Shown here: piece after piece, positions 43,003-51,655 of the stretch
Position numbering within the stretch: position 1 is the first letter of the stretch
Layout of the letters: each line of letters starts with the position of its first letter
NCBI RefSeq assembly: GCF_038405225.1
Contig: NZ_CP151657.1
Location: 2,666,001-2,730,000, forward strand
Direction of reading: 5' to 3'
Source of the DNA: Arthrobacter citreus
Lineage (GTDB): Bacteria > Actinomycetota > Actinomycetes > Actinomycetales > Micrococcaceae
DNA length: 64,000 nt
Program-made: the position numbers and the translations under genes
The notes under the pieces: generated by a model
What the model was told of the DNA's origin: nothing
Seen by the model: only the letters and a program-made list of their open reading frames with translations
Database searches by the model: none

Positions 43003-45122
43003 CGACTGCTTCCCGTTCCGTCGAAAATCCGGTTTCGGGCCAGGACCGCGACGCCGCGCGGGGCCAGCCGGCCGTTGCGCCCGCCACCCGTTCCGCCGTC
43101 GTCCTCTTCGCCGTCCTCCCCGCCGCCGTCGTGCTCTTCGCCGTCCCTGGCAGCGGCCAGCCGCTGTCCCTCCAGACCGGCGAGGTCCACGGCGTCGGCC
43201 GTGCGGTTCACCAGGAACCAGAACTCTGCGTCGCCGTTCTGCCGGATGGCCAGCTCCACCTTTCCGCGCAGCGCTTCCGGCAGCTCCGACCCAACGCCGG
43301 CGGCGGCCAGCAGCTGCGCCAGCACCGGTTCCAGTCCGGTGGCGCCGAGCCGGGTCGAGACATAGGCGGCCGAGCCCGCGCCTGCCCGCCGGCGCGTGAT
43401 CGCGGCCCGGCCGGCCTGGTTTCCGGTCTTATAACTGGCCAGCACCTCAGTGGCTTCATCGGTCACGTCAATCCGGTCCGTCCACAGCGTGCCGGTGAGT
43501 CCGTTGTCCAGCCCGGCCGTCTCGCCGTCGTCCAGCGGGCCGAATTCCTGGATCCGGATGCCCAGCAGATCGCGCAGCGGGCCGGGATAGCCGCCGAGCC
43601 ACGCATGGTCATGCTCGTTCACGATTCCCGAGAAGTACGTGGTCACCAGGTTCCCGCCGGCATTCACATATTCGGTCAGCCGTGCCGCGCCGCCGGCGGT
43701 CAGCAGGTACAGGCCGGGGGTGATGACGACGTCGTAATTCGCCAGATTCGTTTCAAGGGGCACGACGTCGGCCCGCACGCCGAGGGCCAGGAACGCCGAA
43801 TACCAGTCCAGCGCCTCCTGGTGGTAGTTGAACCGGGAGGTGGGGTGGGAGTCCTGCTCGCTGGCCACCCAGCTGGTCCAGTCAAAAACAATGGCGGCCC
43901 GGGCCGGGCGCCGGACGGATCCGGTGATCGGGGCGAGCTGTTCCAGGGTGCGCCCCAGCGCTGTGACCGAGCGGAACATGTCGCTGTCCTCCCCGGCATG
44001 CGGAACCATGGCGGAGTGGAACTTTTCCGCGCCGCGGGACGACTGCCGCCACTGGAAGAAGCAGACGGCGTCGGCGCCATGAGCCACATGGGTGAGGGAG
44101 TCACGGGCCAGTTCGCCCGGTTTTTTCGCGAAGTTGATCGGCTGCCAGTTGACCGCGCTCGTGGAGTGCTCCATCAGGAACCACGGCTTTCCGCCGGCGA
44201 TGTTGCCGGTGCGGTTGGCGGAGAAGGACAGCTCGTCCATCGCCTGCGGGCCGGGGCGGACATAGTGGTCATTGGCAACGAAGTCGACGTCGGCGGCCCA
44301 GTCCGCGTAGTCCATGCCCGGAATGCCCGTGGAGACCATGAAATTGGTGGTGACGGGGACATCGGTGGCCCGGCGCAGGATCTCCGATTCCGCGCGCAGG
44401 TAGTCCTTGAGCACATCCGAGGAGAAGCGCTTGAAGTCCAGCTGCTGCGTGGGGTTCGGATGCGTGGCGGCCAGCCGCGGCGGCAGGATCTGCTCCCAGT
44501 CGCCGTACTGCTGGGACCAGAAGGCGGTGCCCCAGGCGTCATTGAGGGCCCCGATGGTCCCGTAACGGTCCTGCAGCCAGCGGCGGAAGGCCCCGGCGGC
44601 GTCGTCCGAGAAGTCGTACACGTTGTGGCAGCCCAGCTCATTGTTCACGTGCCAGGCAGCCAGCGCCGGATGCGAACCGTACCGCTCCGCCATGGCCGAG
44701 ACCAGCGCCAGGGCGTGCTCGCGGAACACCGGCGAGGTGGGCCGCCAGTGCTGGCGGCCCCCGGGCCACACGGTCCGGCCTTCCCTGTCCACGGGGAGGA
44801 TTTCCGGATGTGCGGCGGTCAGCCACGGCGGCGGGGAAGCCGTGGCCGTGGCCAGATCAACGGCGATGCCGTTGGCGTGCAGCAGGTCCATGATGTCATC
44901 GAGCCAGCTGAAGTCCCAGGAGTCCGCCGCCGGCTGGATCCGGGCCCAGGAAAAGATGGCCAGGGACACGATGTTCACACCGGCTTCGCGCATCAGCCGG
45001 ACATCCTCGTCCCAGACTTCCCGCGGCCACTGCTCGGGGTTGTAGTCGGCTCCGAAACCGAGCTGCCGCGGCTGCCCGCCGTCGGGCCAGCGGATCCAGC
45101 GGTGATGGGTGGTTTCGGTCAT
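42999..45122 (-). CDS. beta-galactosidase, GH42
   Basis: A 707-residue glycoside hydrolase family 42 enzyme. The TIM barrel (about 20-390) begins GFGADYNPEQWPREVWDEDV and holds the acid/base Glu162 (WHVNNELGCH) and the nucleophile Glu318 (FLMEHSTSAVNW); the trimerisation and C-terminal beta domains follow. No signal peptide, so it is cytoplasmic and splits imported galactosides. An unusual Asp/Glu/Gly-rich insertion lies near residues 655-680, just before the final APRGVAVLAR strand. It is divergent from a sugar-binding lipoprotein with LacI-type palindromes between. Confidence 0.92.
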   Translation of the reverse strand: MTETTHHRWIRWPDGGQPRQLGFGADYNPEQWPREVWDEDVRLMREAGVNIVSLAIFSWARIQPAADSWDFSWLDDIMDLLHANGIAVDLATATASPPPWLTAAHPEILPVDREGRTVWPGGRQHWRPTSPVFREHALALVSAMAERYGSHPALAAWHVNNELGCHNVYDFSDDAAGAFRRWLQDRYGTIGALNDAWGTAFWSQQYGDWEQILPPRLAATHPNPTQQLDFKRFSSDVLKDYLRAESEILRRATDVPVTTNFMVSTGIPGMDYADWAADVDFVANDHYVRPGPQAMDELSFSANRTGNIAGGKPWFLMEHSTSAVNWQPINFAKKPGELARDSLTHVAHGADAVCFFQWRQSSRGAEKFHSAMVPHAGEDSDMFRSVTALGRTLEQLAPITGSVRRPARAAIVFDWTSWVASEQDSHPTSRFNYHQEALDWYSAFLALGVRADVVPLETNLANYDVVITPGLYLLTAGGAARLTEYVNAGGNLVTTYFSGIVNEHDHAWLGGYPGPLRDLLGIRIQEFGPLDDGETAGLDNGLTGTLWTDRIDVTDEATEVLASYKTGNQAGRAAITRRRAGAGSAAYVSTRLGATGLEPVLAQLLAAAGVGSELPEALRGKVELAIRQNGDAEFWFLVNRTADAVDLAGLEGQRLAAARDGEEHDGGGEDGEEDDGGTGGGRNGRLAPRGVAVLARNRIFDGTGSSR

Positions 45123-45157
45123 GCCGGGCCTTTCAGGGATCCGCGGAACAGCAGCGG

Positions 45158-45173
45158 CGGAAATCGGTTTCCG
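45158..45173. promoter_or_regulatory. LacI-type operator near the GH42 start
   Basis: CGGAAATCGGTTTCCG is a near-perfect palindrome (7 of 8 per arm) with a central CG. It shares the core GGAAATCG-N-TTTCC with 45282-45295. Confidence 0.65.
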
Positions 45174-45281
45174 TCCACGCTATGGCCTGACCACTGAAGC
45201 GTCAAGACGGTGACGCCGGCCACATGGGGTGCGTCGGCTGTGTTGACGGTCACGTTTTGCCGCGCTACTTTCGAGGCAGTC

Positions 45282-45295
45282 GGAAATCGCTTTCC
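45282..45295. promoter_or_regulatory. LacI-type operator upstream of the binding-protein gene
   Basis: GGAAATCGCTTTCC repeats the core of the first operator about 123 bp away, so divergent genes on both sides could be controlled by one repressor bound at two sites. No LacI gene lies next to it. Confidence 0.6.
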
Positions 45296-45373
45296 ACCCC
45301 ATCGATTAGCGGAAATCCGGCGGTACGCAGCGCGTCCGTCCGGTGCCCAGACCCAGCAGGAAGCAGGATTTGC

Positions 45374-46687
45374 ATGAAGAAGTTCTCCCCGCGCAGACGT
45401 CCCCTCGCCGCCGCCGTCACCCTGGCCGTGGCCCTGGCCGCGGGCCTGACGGCCTGCGGCGGAAGCGACGGCGCCAGCACTGAGTATTCCGAGGAGAATC
45501 CTGCCGGACTGGCCTTTTCCTGGTGGGGTTCGGATCCGCGCCACCAAGCAAACCAGGCCATCATCGACAGCTTCGAGGCATCCAATCCGGCCATCACCGT
45601 GGAGGGCCAGTTCGGGGACTGGAACGGATACTGGGACCGGTTGGCGACGACGACGGCGGGCGGCGACGCAGCGGACATCATCACCATGGACGAGCAGTAC
45701 CTGCAGGAGTACGCCGGACGCGGGGCCCTCGCCGATCTCAGCACCCTGAAGGGGCTGGACCTGTCCAAGTTCGACGAATCCACACTGAACTCCGGCAAAT
45801 ACGAGGACGGCCTGTACGGGCTGAGCACCGGCCGCAACGTCTACGTGGTCATGGCCAACAAGGACCTCTTTGACCAGGCCGGAGTGCCGCTGCCCGATGA
45901 TTCCACCTGGACCTGGGATGACTACTACCGCATTTCCAAAGAGGTCAGCAGCAAGCTCGACGGCGTCTCCGGCACCGACTACGGAGCTCTGGACGTGGAC
46001 CTGAACATCTGGCTCCGCCAGCAGGGCGAGTCCCTGTACAACCAGGACGGCGAGGGCATCGGCTATGACAACGCCAATGCCGTCTCCTGGTTTGAGCACC
46101 TGCTCAAGGTGCGCGACGACGGCGGCGGAAGCACCGCCGCGCAGGCGGTGGAGGATCAGGCCGGCACCCTGGAATCGGCCAGCTTCCCGAACAACCGCGC
46201 CGCCATGGACTGGTACTGGTCCAACCAGCTCGGTGCCCTGGAGGAGGCCTCCGGCAGCGACATCACGATGCTCCGCGCGCCGTCGTCCACCGGCAAGGCC
46301 GAGGACAGCGGCATGTTCTTCAAGGCCTCCATGTACTGGTCCGTCTCTGCCGCCTCCGATTACCAGGATGCGGCCGGGGAGTTCGTGAATTACCTGGCCA
46401 ACAACGCGGAGGCGGCCGAGAAGCTGCTGCTGGACCGTGGCGTGCCGGTGAACCCGGACATGCGCGCCGCCATTGAACCGGTGATCAGCGAGTCCGACAG
46501 CGAGGTCATGTCCTTCCTGGAGGAAGTGGAGCCGGATCTGGAGACCTCTCCCCGGCCGGCACCGGTTGGCGCATCGGGGGTCCAGCTGCTGGTGAACCGT
46601 TACGCCTCAGAGGTGCTCTTCGGAAACCTGACCCCGGAGGAGGCCGCGGAGCAGATGACCGGGGAGATCGAGTCCCTGATCGGCTAA
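45374..46687 (+). CDS. sugar-binding lipoprotein of an ABC importer (orphan)
   Basis: A 437-residue family 1 solute-binding protein with a twin-basic start and lipobox LTAC (Cys28; MKKFSPRRRPLAAAVTLAVA then the lipobox). The mature protein has the usual SWWGSDPRHQANQAIIDSFE and DAADIITMDEQYLQEY patterns. No permease or ATPase gene follows: a terminator and a convergent membrane-protein gene come next. The divergent GH42 gene suggests it binds galactosides. Its permeases must be elsewhere or lost. Confidence 0.88.
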   Translation: MKKFSPRRRPLAAAVTLAVALAAGLTACGGSDGASTEYSEENPAGLAFSWWGSDPRHQANQAIIDSFEASNPAITVEGQFGDWNGYWDRLATTTAGGDAADIITMDEQYLQEYAGRGALADLSTLKGLDLSKFDESTLNSGKYEDGLYGLSTGRNVYVVMANKDLFDQAGVPLPDDSTWTWDDYYRISKEVSSKLDGVSGTDYGALDVDLNIWLRQQGESLYNQDGEGIGYDNANAVSWFEHLLKVRDDGGGSTAAQAVEDQAGTLESASFPNNRAAMDWYWSNQLGALEEASGSDITMLRAPSSTGKAEDSGMFFKASMYWSVSAASDYQDAAGEFVNYLANNAEAAEKLLLDRGVPVNPDMRAAIEPVISESDSEVMSFLEEVEPDLETSPRPAPVGASGVQLLVNRYASEVLFGNLTPEEAAEQMTGEIESLIG

Positions 46688-46717
46688 GGACCTAACGGAA
46701 TCCCTGAGAATCACGCA

Positions 46718-46752
46718 GCGGGAGCCCTGGACGGTATGTCCCGGGCTCCCGC
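46718..46752. terminator. terminator after the orphan binding protein
   Basis: GCGGGAGCCC (46718-46727) pairs perfectly with GGGCTCCCGC (46743-46752), placed between convergent genes. Confidence 0.65.
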
Positions 46753-46767
46753 CGCGCGAGGCCTTCC

Positions 46768-47304
46768 TCAGGAGAGACCTTGCCTGCTTCTGCGTACGGC
46801 GGCGTTGTAGGCGGGAACCAGAATCGCCATCCGGATCCCCAAGATGGGCAGCGTGATAATCTGCGCCAGCGCACCGAGCCAGTGGTGCGCCATACCGAAT
46901 TCGGGATAGCGGTCGTTAAACACCGCACCGCCGGCATCCGGATACATTCTGGACAGCCCGAACGGCATGAGGATGAAAAGGAGCGCCGTCATGGCCAGGA
47001 ACATGAGGAAATCCGGGGCCTCCTCCCACCGGGCCTTCGGTGCCAGGACGAGAACTCCTATTGGCGGGAGCAGACACACCGCGATCACCAGCCAGGCCGG
47101 GATCCACACCGCCGGCCATGGAAGGATTACGTCCCATTTGATGTCGCTGGTGGGTCCGAACTGGCCGCCGGCCAGGAGCCCCGAAATGAACATCACCAGG
47201 ATGATGGCCAGCATCGCGTAGGCCGCGGTCATAAAAATGCCCCGCCCGATCACGTACTGGCGTGACATTCCCGGGCGTGCATCGAAAGGGTTCACGGTGT
47301 CCAT
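46768..47304 (-). CDS. hypothetical four-helix membrane protein
   Basis: A 178-residue protein if started at ATG 47304 (MDTVNPFDARPGMSRQYVIG); an earlier start at 47373 would add 23 residues. Four hydrophobic helices follow an amphipathic start. No family recognised. It is divergent from the first Ddn-like gene. Confidence 0.55.
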   Translation of the reverse strand: MDTVNPFDARPGMSRQYVIGRGIFMTAAYAMLAIILVMFISGLLAGGQFGPTSDIKWDVILPWPAVWIPAWLVIAVCLLPPIGVLVLAPKARWEEAPDFLMFLAMTALLFILMPFGLSRMYPDAGGAVFNDRYPEFGMAHHWLGALAQIITLPILGIRMAILVPAYNAAVRRSRQGLS

Positions 47305-47417
47305 CAGGCAAAGGCTACACACCGGCCCCAAGGCGTCCGGTTCGGCAGCCGTAAGTGGCGCACTGTCCGGCAACTGCGCAACTGGACGTGTGCGCGGCCA
47401 CAGGGTTGACTGGTGCC

Positions 47418-47855
47418 ATGCCTCTTACCGGTGAATATGCCCCCAGTTCCAGCAAGCGCGCCCGCGAACAGGCCGAGCTGATCGAAAGTTCCGGCGGCAC
47501 CGAGGGCACCACCCTCGGCGGACGCCCAGTCGTCCTGCTGACCACTGTCGGCGCCAAGTCCGGAAAACTCCGCAAGACCCCGCTGATGCGGGTGGAGCAC
47601 AACGGTGACTACGCCGTCGTCGCATCCCTCGGCGGTGCGCCCAAGCACCCCGTCTGGTACTTCAACATCCTGGCCAATCCGCACGTCGAGCTGCAGGACG
47701 GGCCGCAGAAGTGGGACATGCGTGCCCGCGAAATCACCGGCGAAGAGAAGGCCGCCTGGTGGGAGCGTGCCGTGGCGGCGTATCCCCCGTACGCCGATTA
47801 CCAGGCCAACACCGACCGGGAGATCCCGGTGTTTGTCCTGGAGCGGATGGACTAG
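47418..47855 (+). CDS. F420H2-dependent (Ddn-like, DUF385) oxidoreductase, copy 1
   Basis: A 145-residue split-barrel protein with the deazaflavin-binding pattern [20 protein letters not shown] (about 38-57), [20 protein letters not shown] and the C-terminal PVFVLERMD. Members reduce small molecules or quinones with F420H2, a cofactor common in actinobacteria. It is closely similar to the gene at 50821, including start region and downstream hairpin. Confidence 0.85.
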   Translation: MPLTGEYAPSSSKRAREQAELIESSGGTEGTTLGGRPVVLLTTVGAKSGKLRKTPLMRVEHNGDYAVVASLGGAPKHPVWYFNILANPHVELQDGPQKWDMRAREITGEEKAAWWERAVAAYPPYADYQANTDREIPVFVLERMD

Positions 47856-47889
47856 CCCTTCATCAACGAAACCGCGTTCTAACGCAAAC

Positions 47890-47923
47890 GACGACGGCGG
47901 CGCCCCCGGGCTCCGCCGTCGTC
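47890..47923. terminator. terminator after Ddn-like copy 1
   Basis: GACGACGGCGG (47890-47900) pairs with CCGCCGTCGTC (47913-47923). A related hairpin follows copy 2 at 51274-51314. It also ends the convergent dehydrogenase gene. Confidence 0.7.
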
Positions 47924-47943
47924 AATGTTTTGAGGCAGGAAGC

Positions 47944-49074
47944 TCACGGAACCAGGACGACGTTGCCGCACACCCGGCCGGACTCCAGCCGCCGCATGGC
48001 CTCGGCGACGTCGGCCAGCCGATACCGGCCGTCAACGCGCGGCACCACCTCACCTGCCTCGATCATGGCCGAAATGCGCTCGAGGTCCTTACCGTTCTCC
48101 CGGCACATCAGCCCGGTCAGCCGGCGGTTGCCGAATAGTGACAGGAACGCACCGCCACCCTGCCGTTCAAAGATGCTTCCGGTCAGCCTGTTGCCTCCCT
48201 CCCCGCCGGCAAGCACGGCCGTGCCGCCGGGCGCCAGAGCGCGGCGCAGTCGGGCCGGAGACGGGTTGCCGCCGACGTCGATAATCGCGTCGAACCGCGG
48301 TCCGGCAGCGGCGAAGTCCTCCCGCGTGTAGTCAATGGTCACCGCCGCCCCCAGCGAACGGACGAACTCCGCCTTGCCGGCACTGCACGCTCCGGTGACC
48401 TCGGCCCCGGCCGCCCTGGCCATCTGCACTGCGAAACTGCCGACGCCGCCGGCGGCTCCCAGCACCAGGACCTTCATCCCCGGGGCTACCTTGGCGGCGT
48501 CCAGGGCCTGCAGCGCAGTCAGCCCTGACAGCGGAACCACTGCCGCCTGTTCGAAGTCCAGACCGGCGGGCTTGAGGGCCAGCTTCTCCTCGGGTGCAGC
48601 AGAAAAACCGGCAAAGGTGCCCCGGCCGATTCCATACACCTCATCCCCAACACGGAAACGGGTGACGTTGGCTCCGACGGCGGCCACGGTGCCGGCGAGG
48701 TTGTGACCCATCACCGGCTGACGGGGCCGGCGCAGCCCGACCGCGGCGCGGAGCAGATACGGTTTGCCCGTCATCATGTGCCAGGCGGCGCGGGCCAGCC
48801 CGGCGGCGTGTACCTGCACGAGCACTTCTGCATCCCCCAACTGAGGAAGTGGATGCTCGGCCAGGCGCAGGACCTCCGGGCCGCCGTAACCGGTTTGAAG
48901 CACTGCAGGCGTTGAAGCCGGCAGACCGGCAGATGACGAAGCGGGCGGCGAAACGGCCGATGACGGACTCGCTGGCGACGCCGTTGGGGCTGCCACAAAA
49001 GCTGCTGGAGTGACAGGCGGAGTTGGCAGAGCGAACGGTGGAGCGTTGTCGGAAGTGCGTGACGTGCGGGACAT
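47944..49074 (-). CDS. zinc-independent NAD(P)-dependent alcohol dehydrogenase/quinone oxidoreductase (MDR family)
   Basis: A 376-residue MDR protein. The catalytic domain begins near residue 57 (VLQTGYGGPEVLRL) and the Rossmann motif GAAGGVGSFAVQMARAAGA lies near 200-218. No structural or catalytic zinc cysteines are seen, as in quinone-reductase-like members. The first 55 residues are an Ala/Ser/Pro/Val-rich low-complexity extension not normal in the family. It is divergent from a TetR gene, with two palindromes between, so it is probably repressed by that TetR. Confidence 0.85.
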   Translation of the reverse strand: MSRTSRTSDNAPPFALPTPPVTPAAFVAAPTASPASPSSAVSPPASSSAGLPASTPAVLQTGYGGPEVLRLAEHPLPQLGDAEVLVQVHAAGLARAAWHMMTGKPYLLRAAVGLRRPRQPVMGHNLAGTVAAVGANVTRFRVGDEVYGIGRGTFAGFSAAPEEKLALKPAGLDFEQAAVVPLSGLTALQALDAAKVAPGMKVLVLGAAGGVGSFAVQMARAAGAEVTGACSAGKAEFVRSLGAAVTIDYTREDFAAAGPRFDAIIDVGGNPSPARLRRALAPGGTAVLAGGEGGNRLTGSIFERQGGGAFLSLFGNRRLTGLMCRENGKDLERISAMIEAGEVVPRVDGRYRLADVAEAMRRLESGRVCGNVVLVP

Positions 49075-49119
49075 GGCGGGTCGGTCCTTTCGCGGAAGTT
49101 CCTACTGGAACACATCAGC

Positions 49120-49132
49120 CTTACTTTGTAAG
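49120..49132. promoter_or_regulatory. TetR operator, copy 1
   Basis: CTTACTTTGTAAG: arms CTTAC/GTAAG with a 3-base centre. A second site with the same arms lies 24 bp on. Both lie between the divergent dehydrogenase and TetR genes. Confidence 0.65.
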
Positions 49133-49143
49133 TGGGACGGTAC

Positions 49144-49156
49144 CTTACAACGTAAG
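49144..49156. promoter_or_regulatory. TetR operator, copy 2
   Basis: CTTACAACGTAAG, extended to CCTTACAACGTAAGG, is the second palindrome with the same arms, 21 bp before the TetR start codon; autoregulation is inferred. Confidence 0.65.
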
Positions 49157-49177
49157 GCAGCGGTAGAGTTGCCCGCA

Positions 49178-49849
49178 ATGACTTCCGCCAACGCTTCCGC
49201 GTACCCCCGCCAGCCACTGACCCGCGAGCGGGTGCTCCAGGCTGCCGCCCGCATTGCCGACGACGGCGGGCTCGGCTCCCTGACCATGCGCGCCCTGGCC
49301 TCGGATCTTTCGGTGCAGCCGATGTCGATCTACCATCACGTGGCCAACAAGGAAGAGATTCTGGACGGGCTCGTCGACCTGGTCTTTTCCGAGGTGGAGA
49401 TTCCCTCCGAAGCCGCTGAGGGATGGCGTGCAGCCATGGAGACCCGCGCCCACGGCATGCGGGCCGCGCTGTCCCGCCACCCGTGGGCGGTGGGCCTGAT
49501 GGAAACGCGCACGACGCCGGGCGCCGCCAACCTGCGCCACCACGACGCGACACTTGGCGTACTGCGCCGGGCGGGCTTTTCGCTGGACGCGGCCGGTCAT
49601 GCCTATGCCCTGCTGGACAGCTACATCTACGGTTTCGCGCTGCAGGAGGCCGGGCTGCCGGTTGGCGTGCCCGACGCGGATCCACAGATTGTGCAGGCCA
49701 TGGCCCGCTCCATCCCGGCCGGCGAGCTGCCCTACCTGGCGGAGATGGCGACGGACCGCGCCACACAGCCGGACTACAGGTTTGGCGCCGAATTCGGGGT
49801 GGGACTTCGCATCATCCTCGACGGCCTGACCGGCCTGCTAACGCAATAA
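49178..49849 (+). CDS. TetR family transcriptional regulator
   Basis: A 223-residue repressor. The helix-turn-helix is at about 25-60 (GGLGSLTMRALASDLSVQPM followed by SIYHHVANKEEILDGLV), and a TetR_C-type ligand domain follows. ATG 49178 starts MTSANASAYPRQPLTRERVL. It probably represses itself and the divergent alcohol dehydrogenase through the two CTTAC-N3-GTAAG sites. Inducer unknown. Confidence 0.9.
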   Translation: MTSANASAYPRQPLTRERVLQAAARIADDGGLGSLTMRALASDLSVQPMSIYHHVANKEEILDGLVDLVFSEVEIPSEAAEGWRAAMETRAHGMRAALSRHPWAVGLMETRTTPGAANLRHHDATLGVLRRAGFSLDAAGHAYALLDSYIYGFALQEAGLPVGVPDADPQIVQAMARSIPAGELPYLAEMATDRATQPDYRFGAEFGVGLRIILDGLTGLLTQ

Positions 49850-49978
49850 ACCCTCGGATTATTGAACCGAGTTTAAATGTGACGGCATGGGTGTCATGAT
49901 GCGGCCGTCATTGGGAGGAGCAAGTTCACTTCCGTGGTTTCCGCTTGACCCCGGGCAGGGCTGCTACCCTCAGCGGAA

Positions 49979-50668
49979 ATGAGAAAAGTATTTGAGGTCC
50001 AGACTCCCACCAGCTTCCCCTTGAGCAGAAGGTGCCGGAACCTGGGGCTTACTCTGGCGGTTTTCGCTGTCCCTGCCCTGGCCGTGGCGGTTGCCCTGAT
50101 CCTCTGGGCCGTCGTGTTGCTCCTGGATGAAAACAGCGTCATCGGGCTTCCCCAAGCCGTGACAGAACGGTGGAACCCGGTTGCCTTGGGTGCTCTGGCC
50201 GCCTTGGCTGCATCCACGATTCCACTTGCCATGGTGTATTCGGCGTGGGCTGCAGCGGGCCGGCGGGATCTGCACCTCGCGGCCGGCAGCACGGGAGCCG
50301 ACCCGAACAGGCCCAGCGACCGGCAAATGAGGTGGTTTCTCAAGGACGCACATCCCTGGGAAGCAGCAGCCACGGCGGTCCTGTGCTGGGCGTCCCTGAG
50401 CACGCTGGCCGGCGGTGTTGCGGCAGCCGCCATCTACTTCAGCCGGGATCCGGAGGACCTGTCCCTGGGCCATTTTATGCTCGGGCTGGCGGTGGTTTCC
50501 GCGGTACTGGTCTTTGTCTTCCTCCGCATTCTCCGCCGGCTGATGGCGCTGGCCACGGAGAGCGCGGCGGTCCGCGACCAGCGCTGGCCGCTGCCGGAGG
50601 GTTCAGACCTGCGACAGTCTCTCGCCAGGTCGGGCAGCAATGGCGGCCTGGGTGTCGACTTCGCCTAG
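49979..50668 (+). CDS. hypothetical four-helix membrane protein
   Basis: A 229-residue protein with helix pairs at about 18-50 and 65-90 and again at 120-145 and 160-185, separated by a charged loop (RRDLHLAAGSTGADPNRPSD). No motif or family was recognised. It stands alone downstream of the TetR gene. Confidence 0.55.
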   Translation: MRKVFEVQTPTSFPLSRRCRNLGLTLAVFAVPALAVAVALILWAVVLLLDENSVIGLPQAVTERWNPVALGALAALAASTIPLAMVYSAWAAAGRRDLHLAAGSTGADPNRPSDRQMRWFLKDAHPWEAAATAVLCWASLSTLAGGVAAAAIYFSRDPEDLSLGHFMLGLAVVSAVLVFVFLRILRRLMALATESAAVRDQRWPLPEGSDLRQSLARSGSNGGLGVDFA

Positions 50669-50820
50669 GTGAAACGCCGAATTCCCGGGGGCCTGCCGAA
50701 AGGGTGGATGGTGATCATGGGGCAAAGCTACACGTTCGGCCCGGGGCCTCCGCTAGGCGCGTTGTTTCTCCAATCTGCGGGCTATGGACGCCGGCGCGGG
50801 CACAGAGTTGACTGGTTCCT

Positions 50821-51258
50821 ATGCCTCTTACCGGTGAATATGCCCCCAGTTCCAGCAAGTTCTCCCGCGCCCAGGTGGCACTGATCGAAAAATCCGGCGG
50901 CAGGATGGGCACCAGCCTCCGCGGCCGGCCGGTCGTCCTGCTGACCACGGTCGGTGCGAAGTCGGGCAAGCTGCGCAAGACGCCGCTGATGCGGGTCGAG
51001 CATGACGGCGACTACGCCGTCGTCGCCTCCCTGGGCGGTGCACCGAAGAACCCGGTCTGGTACTACAACGTCAAGGCCAACCCGCATGTGGAGCTGCAGG
51101 ACGGCCCGCAGAAATGGGACATGCGTGCCCGCGAGGTCACCGGCGAGGAAAGGGCGCTCTGGTGGGACCGGGCAATGCAGGCCTACCCGCCGTACGCGGA
51201 CTACCAGAAGCGGACGGAGCGGCAGATCCCGGTGTTTGTGCTGGAACGGATGGACTAG
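50821..51258 (+). CDS. F420H2-dependent (Ddn-like, DUF385) oxidoreductase, copy 2
   Basis: A 145-residue protein of exactly the same length as copy 1 and differing at scattered positions; [20 protein letters not shown] and PVFVLERMD are the same. The bases around the start (TTGACTGG through CCTCTTACCGG) and the terminator region are also alike, so gene, promoter and terminator were duplicated together. The copies lie 3.4 kb apart in the same direction with four unrelated genes' worth of DNA between them. Confidence 0.85.
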   Translation: MPLTGEYAPSSSKFSRAQVALIEKSGGRMGTSLRGRPVVLLTTVGAKSGKLRKTPLMRVEHDGDYAVVASLGGAPKNPVWYYNVKANPHVELQDGPQKWDMRAREVTGEERALWWDRAMQAYPPYADYQKRTERQIPVFVLERMD

Positions 51259-51273
51259 CCCTTAACAAACGCA

Positions 51274-51314
51274 AACGACGACAGCGGGCGCCCTGGGGCT
51301 CCGCCGTCGTCGTT
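51274..51314. terminator. terminator after Ddn-like copy 2
   Basis: AACGACGACAGCGG (51274-51287) pairs with CCGCCGTCGTCGTT (51301-51314) with one mismatch; same design as the hairpin after copy 1. Confidence 0.7.
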
Positions 51315-51322
51315 GTTCTGCT

Positions 51323-51394
51323 GCCGTTTTGGAATTTCCCTGCCATTGTGGGTTTCTGCTGCCGTTGCGCAGTGGCAGCAGAAACCCAAAACGG
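51323..51394. repeat. large nested inverted repeat
   Basis: An outer pair CCGTTTTGG/CCAAAACGG (51324-51332 with 51386-51394) encloses a perfect 15-bp stem (51349-51363 with 51374-51388; the two overlap by two bases on the right). It could be an additional transcription barrier before the pxp operon. Confidence 0.55.
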
Positions 51395-51582
51395 TCGAAT
51401 TAACCCAAAGCGGAGGAGGAATCGGCAACAGTCAGGTCCTCGTCGCGGGATTGGCGGCTGGAACCACCGTCTGATTCGGGAGTCCCTTCAACAGGAGCCA
51501 GACTCCTTCCCAGCCCGATTGGTTCTGCAGACAATGGAGGAATTTCCACACGAGCACACCGCAGCCGCGCAACATCCGGCCA

Positions 51583-51597
51583 GATTGTTGAACAATC
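51583..51597. promoter_or_regulatory. probable GntR operator upstream of pxpA
   Basis: GATTGTTGAACAATC is a perfect 15-bp palindrome with central G, about 60 bp before pxpA. Related sites lie at 58748-58762 and 58771-58785 ahead of the NRAMP/DUF1445 genes. Confidence 0.7.
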
Positions 51598-51655
51598 CGA
51601 CGTGATCGCGCACACTATAGGGACACCAACTCCCATCAGAGGTACGGAGGCCAGC

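Larger units (their letters stand above)
51259..51655. other. 397-bp gene-free region between Ddn-like copy 2 and pxpA
   Basis: It holds a terminator (51274-51314), a large nested inverted repeat (51323-51394) and the probable GntR operator (51583-51597) ahead of pxpA. No convincing reading frame is present. Confidence 0.7.

Noticed and set aside
43131-45197. 688-residue plus-strand open frame
   Set aside because: It lies antisense over the whole GH42 gene, whose catalytic residues are clear; long antisense frames are common in high-GC DNA.
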